Shown piece by piece: positions 5,563-8,771 of a DNA stretch of 8,771 bases. The translations under genes and the position numbers were made by a program. Source of the DNA: Actinomycetes bacterium (lineage in GTDB: Bacteria; Actinomycetota; Acidimicrobiia; Acidimicrobiales; Palsa-688); assembly GCA_021821705.1 (NCBI GenBank), contig JAKACE010000051.1, positions 1 to 8,771 of the forward strand, given 5' to 3'. The notes under the pieces are model-generated. The model saw nothing but the letters and a program-made list of their open reading frames with translations. It was not told the origin of the DNA and did not search any database. Positions within the stretch are counted from its first letter, which is position 1. Every line of letters starts with the position of its first letter.

Positions 5563-7620
5563 TCACTTGACCGCCACGCCCATCTCGCCCAGGGCCTTGA
5601 GCTCCTTCTTGAGGTCGGCGACCTCGTCGCGAAGGCGCGCCGCGTACTCGAAGCGAAGGTCAGCGGCGGCCTGGTGCATCTCGTCCTCGAGGGCTGCGAT
5701 CAGGCGGCTCAGGTCGGCCTTGGGCATGTCGGCCAGACCGCGGCGCTCGCGGTCGTGGCGACGGCTACGCCTGTCCGACCCGGGCACCGGTGCCTTGGCT
5801 TCGGGCCCGTCTGTCGCCGGCCCCCGGCCCAACATGACCAGGATGTCGCTCACGGCGCGCCGCACGGTGCTGGGGTTGATGCCGTGCTCGGCGTTGTACT
5901 CCTGTTGAAGCTGGCGCCGCCGGTGGGTCTCCGAAATGGCCCGCCGCATGGAGTCTGTCATCTGGTCCGCGTACATGATCACGGATCCGTCCACGTTGCG
6001 GGCGGCTCGACCGATGGTCTGGACAAGCGAAGTCTCCGAACGCAGGAAACCCTCCTTGTCGGCATCGAGTATCGCGACGAGGGACACCTCGGGCAGGTCC
6101 AGGCCCTCGCGCAGGAGGTTTATGCCCACCAACACGTCGAACTCGCCCAGGCGCAGGTCGCGCAAAATCTCGATCCTCTCCAGGGTGTCGATGTTGGAAT
6201 GCAGGTAGCGGACCCTCAGGCCCTGCTCGAGCAGATAATCCGTCAGGTCCTCGGCCATCTTCTTGGTGAGGGTGGTCACGAGCACGCGCCCATCGGACGC
6301 AGTGCGCCTGGCTATCTCGGTCATCAAGTCGTCGATCTGGCCTTTGGTCGGGCGCACCACGACCTCGGGGTCGACGAGGCCCGTCGGCCGGACGATCTGT
6401 TCGACCACCTGCTGCGATACCGAGATCTCGTAGGCAGCCGGCGTCGCCGACATGAAGATGCACTGGTTGACCCGCTGCATCATCTCCTCGAAGCGCAGCG
6501 GTCGGTTGTCAGCTGCCGACGGCAGGCGGAACCCGTGCTCGATCAGAGTGTCCTTGCGCGACTTGTCACCGTGGTACTGACCGTGCAGCTGGGGTACGGC
6601 GACATGGGACTCGTCGACTACGAGCAGGTAGTCCTTCGGGAAGAAGTCGAGCAGGGTATGTGGCGCCTCACCGGCGCGACGGCCGTCGATGTGGCGGCTG
6701 TAGTTTTCGATGCCCGAACAGCTGCCAACCTCGGAAAGCATCTCGAGGTCGTACTGAGTCCGCATGCGCAGGCGCTGGGCCTCGAGCAACTTGCCGTTGG
6801 CCTCGAAGAACGCCAGCCGCTCCTGCAGCTCCTGCTCGATGCAGCCGATAGCGCAGCGCATGCGCTCGTCGCCGGCCACGTAGTGGGTGGCCGGGAAGAC
6901 GACCACCTCCTCGAGCTCGCTCAGGACCTCTCCGGTCAGCGGGTCGACGCGAGTGATGCGCTCCACCTCGTCACCGAACAGCTCCACCCTGAGCATGTGC
7001 TCCTCGTAGGCGGGATGGAGCTCGATCGTGTCGCCACGCACACGGAACTTGCCCCTGACCAGGTTGGCGTCGTTGCGCTCGTACTGCATGTCGACCAGGC
7101 GGCCGAGGACGGCCCGCTGGTCGTACTCGGTGCCGACCCGCAGGGCGAGGATCCGTTGCGAGTACTCCTCGGGCGAGCCCAGGCCGTATATGCATGACAC
7201 CGAGGCGACGACGATCACGTCCCGGCGGGTGAGCAGGGCAGAGGTGGCCGAGTGCCGCAGGCGGTCGATCTCGTCGTTGATCGAGCTGTCCTTCTCGATA
7301 TAGGTGTCGCTGGAAGGCAGGTACGCCTCGGGCTGGTAGTAGTCGTAGTAGCTGACGAAGTACTCGACTCGGTTGTCCGGGAACAGCTCGCGCATCTCGT
7401 TGGCGAACTGGGCGGCCAGGGACTTGTTCGGCTCGATCACCAGGGTGGGACGCTGCACTTTTTCGATGGTCCAGGCGATGGTGGCGCTCTTGCCGCTGCC
7501 TGTTATGCCGAGCAGGGTCTGGAAGCGGTCCCCCCGCTCCACCCCCCTGGCCAGTGCGTCTATCGCAGCAGGCTGGTCGCCGGCCGGCTGCCAGTCGGAG
7601 ACGACGCGAAAGGGGGGCAC
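5563..7620 (-). CDS. uvrB: UvrABC excision repair complex subunit B
   Basis: This is a full-length (685-residue) UvrB, the ATP-dependent damage-verifying subunit of nucleotide excision repair. It is loaded by UvrA, strand-separates DNA at lesions and recruits the UvrC nuclease. Walker A is GITGSGKS (38-45). The lesion-probing beta-hairpin [17 protein letters not shown] covers 91-107 and includes tyrosines 91, 92, 94 and 95. The helicase motif DESH is at 336-339, 'MSATPA' at 390-395, and the motif V/VI region spans 499-542 ([12 protein letters not shown], then QTIGRAARN). A charged linker (about 600-636) leads to the C-terminal UVR domain (637-674, core [10 protein letters not shown]), which binds UvrC. 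The GTG start gives the conserved N-terminus '[14 protein letters not shown]'. No Shine-Dalgarno sequence precedes it; instead TACCAT ends 6 nt upstream, suggesting a leaderless message. uvrA is not adjacent in this window. Confidence 0.98.
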   Translation of the reverse strand: MPPFRVVSDWQPAGDQPAAIDALARGVERGDRFQTLLGITGSGKSATIAWTIEKVQRPTLVIEPNKSLAAQFANEMRELFPDNRVEYFVSYYDYYQPEAYLPSSDTYIEKDSSINDEIDRLRHSATSALLTRRDVIVVASVSCIYGLGSPEEYSQRILALRVGTEYDQRAVLGRLVDMQYERNDANLVRGKFRVRGDTIELHPAYEEHMLRVELFGDEVERITRVDPLTGEVLSELEEVVVFPATHYVAGDERMRCAIGCIEQELQERLAFFEANGKLLEAQRLRMRTQYDLEMLSEVGSCSGIENYSRHIDGRRAGEAPHTLLDFFPKDYLLVVDESHVAVPQLHGQYHGDKSRKDTLIEHGFRLPSAADNRPLRFEEMMQRVNQCIFMSATPAAYEISVSQQVVEQIVRPTGLVDPEVVVRPTKGQIDDLMTEIARRTASDGRVLVTTLTKKMAEDLTDYLLEQGLRVRYLHSNIDTLERIEILRDLRLGEFDVLVGINLLREGLDLPEVSLVAILDADKEGFLRSETSLVQTIGRAARNVDGSVIMYADQMTDSMRRAISETHRRRQLQQEYNAEHGINPSTVRRAVSDILVMLGRGPATDGPEAKAPVPGSDRRSRRHDRERRGLADMPKADLSRLIAALEDEMHQAAADLRFEYAARLRDEVADLKKELKALGEMGVAVK

Positions 7621-7626
7621 ACGGCC

Positions 7627-7632
7627 ATGGTA
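7627..7632 (-). promoter_or_regulatory. Candidate -10 element (TACCAT) of a leaderless uvrB promoter
   Basis: The minus strand reads GGTACCAT, then six nucleotides, then the GTG start codon at 7620-7618. TACCAT fits TANNNT, and the spacing would put the transcription start on the first base of the start codon. No purine-rich ribosome binding site is found in the 55-nt gap after coaE, which supports leaderless translation. No recognisable -35 box is seen. Confidence 0.45.
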
Positions 7633-7675
7633 CCGGGGGCCTGTGACAGCGCCAGAGGGGCCGGGCTCGTGCCGG

Positions 7676-8293
7676 TCACGGGCGCAGGCCGGGGGGTGCG
7701 CCCGTGGCCTCCGCCTGCAGCTCGGACCAGAGTGCGCCTACCCGGTCCTCGAGGTCGGCGAGGCTGCCTTCGTTCACCAGGACGCGCTCGGCGATCGCCC
7801 GACGCTCGGCGTCGGAGGGCTGCGCCGCCGCCCGGGCCTCGGCGTCGCTCCGGCTGAGACCGCGCTCCTCGGCTCGGCGCAGGCGTGTCGGTGCAGCGGC
7901 ATCGACCAGCACCACCACGTCGAAGCCGTACTGTGCCCGTCGGGCGGCGTCGAGAAGCGGGATCTCGACGACAACGAGCGGCGTGGTGGCAGCGGCCACC
8001 AGCGTGGTTACCCGGTCGCGGATCAGCGGGTGGGTGATGGCCTCGAGAGCCCGCCTGTCCTCCTCGCTGGAGAAGGCCAAGCGGGCCAGCGCCTGGCGGT
8101 CGAGCGAGCCGTTGCGGTCGCTTACCTTCGGACCGAAACGGGCCATCACCGCCTGCACGGCGGGGGAGCCGGGCGAGAGGACTTCCCGGGCGACGCGGTC
8201 GGCGTCGACGACGGTCGCTCCCCGAGCGGCGAGCATCCTGCCGACCGTGGACTTGCCCGAGCCGAGGCCACCGGTGAGGCCGACCAGGAGCAC
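7676..8293 (-). CDS. coaE: Dephospho-CoA kinase
   Basis: This cytoplasmic enzyme of 205 residues catalyses the last step of coenzyme A synthesis, ATP-dependent phosphorylation of the 3'-hydroxyl of dephospho-CoA. The P-loop '[12 protein letters not shown]' is at 5-16. The conserved 'DADRVAR' follows at 30-36, '[10 protein letters not shown]' at 65-74, 'ITHPLIRDR' at 86-94, 'VVVEIPLLD' at 107-115 and '[14 protein letters not shown]' at 145-158, all in the order expected for CoaE. The length is normal. The GTG at 8293 is chosen because CoaE proteins begin immediately before the 'LVGLTGG' strand. In-frame upstream GTGs (for example 8416) would add up to 41 Arg/Pro-rich residues made from tandem repeats. 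The only purine run before 8293 is too close to act as a Shine-Dalgarno, but TACCGT ends 6 nt upstream. Gene order rpsA-coaE-uvrB is common in actinobacteria. Confidence 0.95.
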   Translation of the reverse strand: MLLVGLTGGLGSGKSTVGRMLAARGATVVDADRVAREVLSPGSPAVQAVMARFGPKVSDRNGSLDRQALARLAFSSEEDRRALEAITHPLIRDRVTTLVAAATTPLVVVEIPLLDAARRAQYGFDVVVLVDAAAPTRLRRAEERGLSRSDAEARAAAQPSDAERRAIAERVLVNEGSLADLEDRVGALWSELQAEATGAPPGLRP

Positions 8294-8299
8294 GCCCCA

Positions 8300-8305
8300 A
8301 CGGTA
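8300..8305 (-). promoter_or_regulatory. Candidate -10 element (TACCGT) of a leaderless coaE promoter
   Basis: The minus strand reads GGTACCGT, then six nucleotides, then the GTG start at 8293-8291. The hexamer matches TANNNT and the spacing is identical to that before uvrB. The strong terminator after rpsA makes an independent coaE promoter in this gap likely. No clear -35 box is visible. Confidence 0.45.
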
Positions 8306-8374
8306 CCCGTGGCAAAGGCACCCCGGGGGCCGGAGCCGCCAGCCGGCCGGCCGAGGCGGGCGGCCCCGGCGGAG

Positions 8375-8438
8375 GCGCACAGCCCTCCGAACGCGCACAG
8401 CCCTCCGAACGCGCACAGCCCCGGGACGCGCAAAGCCC
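8375..8438. repeat. Imperfect tandem repeat, 18-bp unit, in the rpsA-coaE spacer
   Basis: Two perfect copies of GCGCACAGCCCTCCGAAC lie at 8375-8392 and 8393-8410. A degenerate 17-nt copy follows at 8411-8427 (same first 11 bases) and a partial one begins at 8428 (GCGCAAAGCCC), running into the rpsA terminator stem. The unit is six codons long, so on the minus strand it reads as Arg/Val/Ala repeats in frame with coaE. It is upstream of the likely coaE promoter and probably untranslated. Confidence 0.75.
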
Positions 8439-8468
8439 CCGGGCCGGCAGAAGCCGGCGCCGGGGGCT
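8434..8468 (-). terminator. Intrinsic terminator after rpsA
   Basis: A 15-bp G-C-rich stem with one bulged base: AGCCCCCGG (8434-8442) pairs with CCGGGGGCT (8460-8468), and GCCGGC (8443-8448) with GCCGGC (8453-8458), closing a four-base loop with G8459 bulged. On the minus strand the stem ends in CTTTG, a short T run. It lies 17 nt after the rpsA stop codon (8488-8486), so the direction and position fit termination of rpsA. Confidence 0.8.
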
Positions 8469-8485
8469 CCTGGAACGGCTGGAGG

Positions 8486-8771
8486 CTACTCCGCCGGCTG
8501 TTCGCCAGAGGCGGGGGCGGCGTCGGAGGCGACCTCCTCGGGTGCGCCGGCAGCGGCGGGAGCGCCGTACTCGTCGGCCTGGCCGTCGCCGGTACCGGGC
8601 TCGTGCTGCGCCTGCTCCTCGAGGTAGCCGGCCCAGGCCGCCTGTGCCTCGGACTCGGGCTCGAAGGCGGTGTAGGTGCCCCCGATGTAGTTGCCGTGCT
8701 CGTCGTAGGCGTGCTCGCCGAAGGCCTCGCGGTACTCGGCGGCCACCTCGCCGCCCTCGGCGGCCTGCTTG
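8486..8771 (-). CDS. rpsA: 30S ribosomal protein S1, C-terminal tail (partial)
   Basis: The last 94 residues of a gene entering from the right edge, ending with TAG at 8488-8486. The stretch 'EAFGEHAYDEHGNYIGG' followed by 'EPESEAQAAWAGYLEEQ' resembles the tail after the last S1 domain of actinobacterial RpsA, which has a 'DEQGNYI' segment and then an acidic, Trp-containing helix. No S1 RNA-binding domain is included in the window, so the call rests on this tail and on the conserved order rpsA-coaE-uvrB. The final 35 residues are Glu/Ala/Pro/Gly-rich and look disordered. S1 binds mRNA on the small ribosomal subunit. The in-frame GTG at 8746 is internal, not a start, because the frame stays open to the window edge. 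A strong terminator follows. Confidence 0.78.
   Translation of the reverse strand, partial: KQAAEGGEVAAEYREAFGEHAYDEHGNYIGGTYTAFEPESEAQAAWAGYLEEQAQHEPGTGDGQADEYGAPAAAGAPEEVASDAAPASGEQPAE

Noticed and set aside
5179..7197. 672-codon open frame on the plus strand, antisense to uvrB and the lipoprotein gene
   Set aside because: It lies opposite uvrB, whose motifs are complete. Its translation is biased and has no recognisable domain. Long antisense frames are expected in high-GC coding DNA.
7621..7675. Terminator or small RNA between coaE and uvrB
   Set aside because: The 55-nt gap shows no stable symmetric stem; it is better explained by the -10-like element.
8294..8416. N-terminal extension of CoaE by 41 residues
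   Set aside because: The extension is Arg/Pro-rich, partly made from tandem repeats, and CoaE proteins normally start at the P-loop strand. Kept only as an alternative.
8375..8438. CRISPR-like array
   Set aside because: The copies are directly adjacent with no spacers, the unit is only 18 bp and there are no cas genes.
1..8771. Mobile element, phage or defence island
   Set aside because: No transposase, integrase, target-site duplication, toxin or nuclease-like gene is seen, and base composition is even throughout.

Overview
This 8.77 kb window is high-GC bacterial chromosome. The block rpsA-coaE-uvrB on the minus strand, frequent GTG/TTG starts and the 'YDEHGNYI' type RpsA tail point to an actinobacterium, possibly a deep-branching one such as Acidimicrobiia; that placement is inference from gene order and protein style. 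The region reads as ordinary chromosome: there is no transposase, CRISPR array, tRNA, rRNA, phage gene or attachment site.

Left half (1-4573, plus strand): most of an ABC importer operon of the oligopeptide/dipeptide/oligosaccharide class (Opp/Dpp family). In order it holds the C-terminal end of a family 5 solute-binding protein, a 171-nt spacer with a strong hairpin, two six-helix permeases (DppB-like and DppC-like), and two ATPases (DppD-like and DppF-like). The four complete genes overlap by 4 nt (ATGA, GTGA, ATGA), so they are probably translated in a coupled way. The first ATPase has the four-cysteine C-terminal motif linked to an iron-sulfur cluster in DppD proteins. The second lacks it and has a different tail of about 100 residues. 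The substrate cannot be told: peptides or short sugars are both possible.

Middle (4593-4641): a compound inverted repeat between the converging operons overlaps the stop codon of the minus-strand gene and is probably a shared terminator.

Right half (4639-8771, minus strand; transcription order right to left): the end of rpsA (ribosomal protein S1), a strong intrinsic terminator, a spacer with 18-bp tandem repeats, coaE (dephospho-CoA kinase), uvrB (excision repair helicase-like subunit), and a predicted lipoprotein of unknown function with a TTG start. All three complete genes are preceded by a GGTACNNT motif matching the actinobacterial -10 element TANNNT. For coaE and uvrB it lies exactly 6 nt before a GTG start that lacks a well-placed ribosome binding site, which suggests leaderless mRNAs.

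I found no convincing new multi-gene system. The points most worth a second look are the shared promoter/leaderless architecture, the unknown lipoprotein, the hairpin between binding protein and permease, the altered Walker B context of both ATPases, and the 18-bp repeats before coaE.
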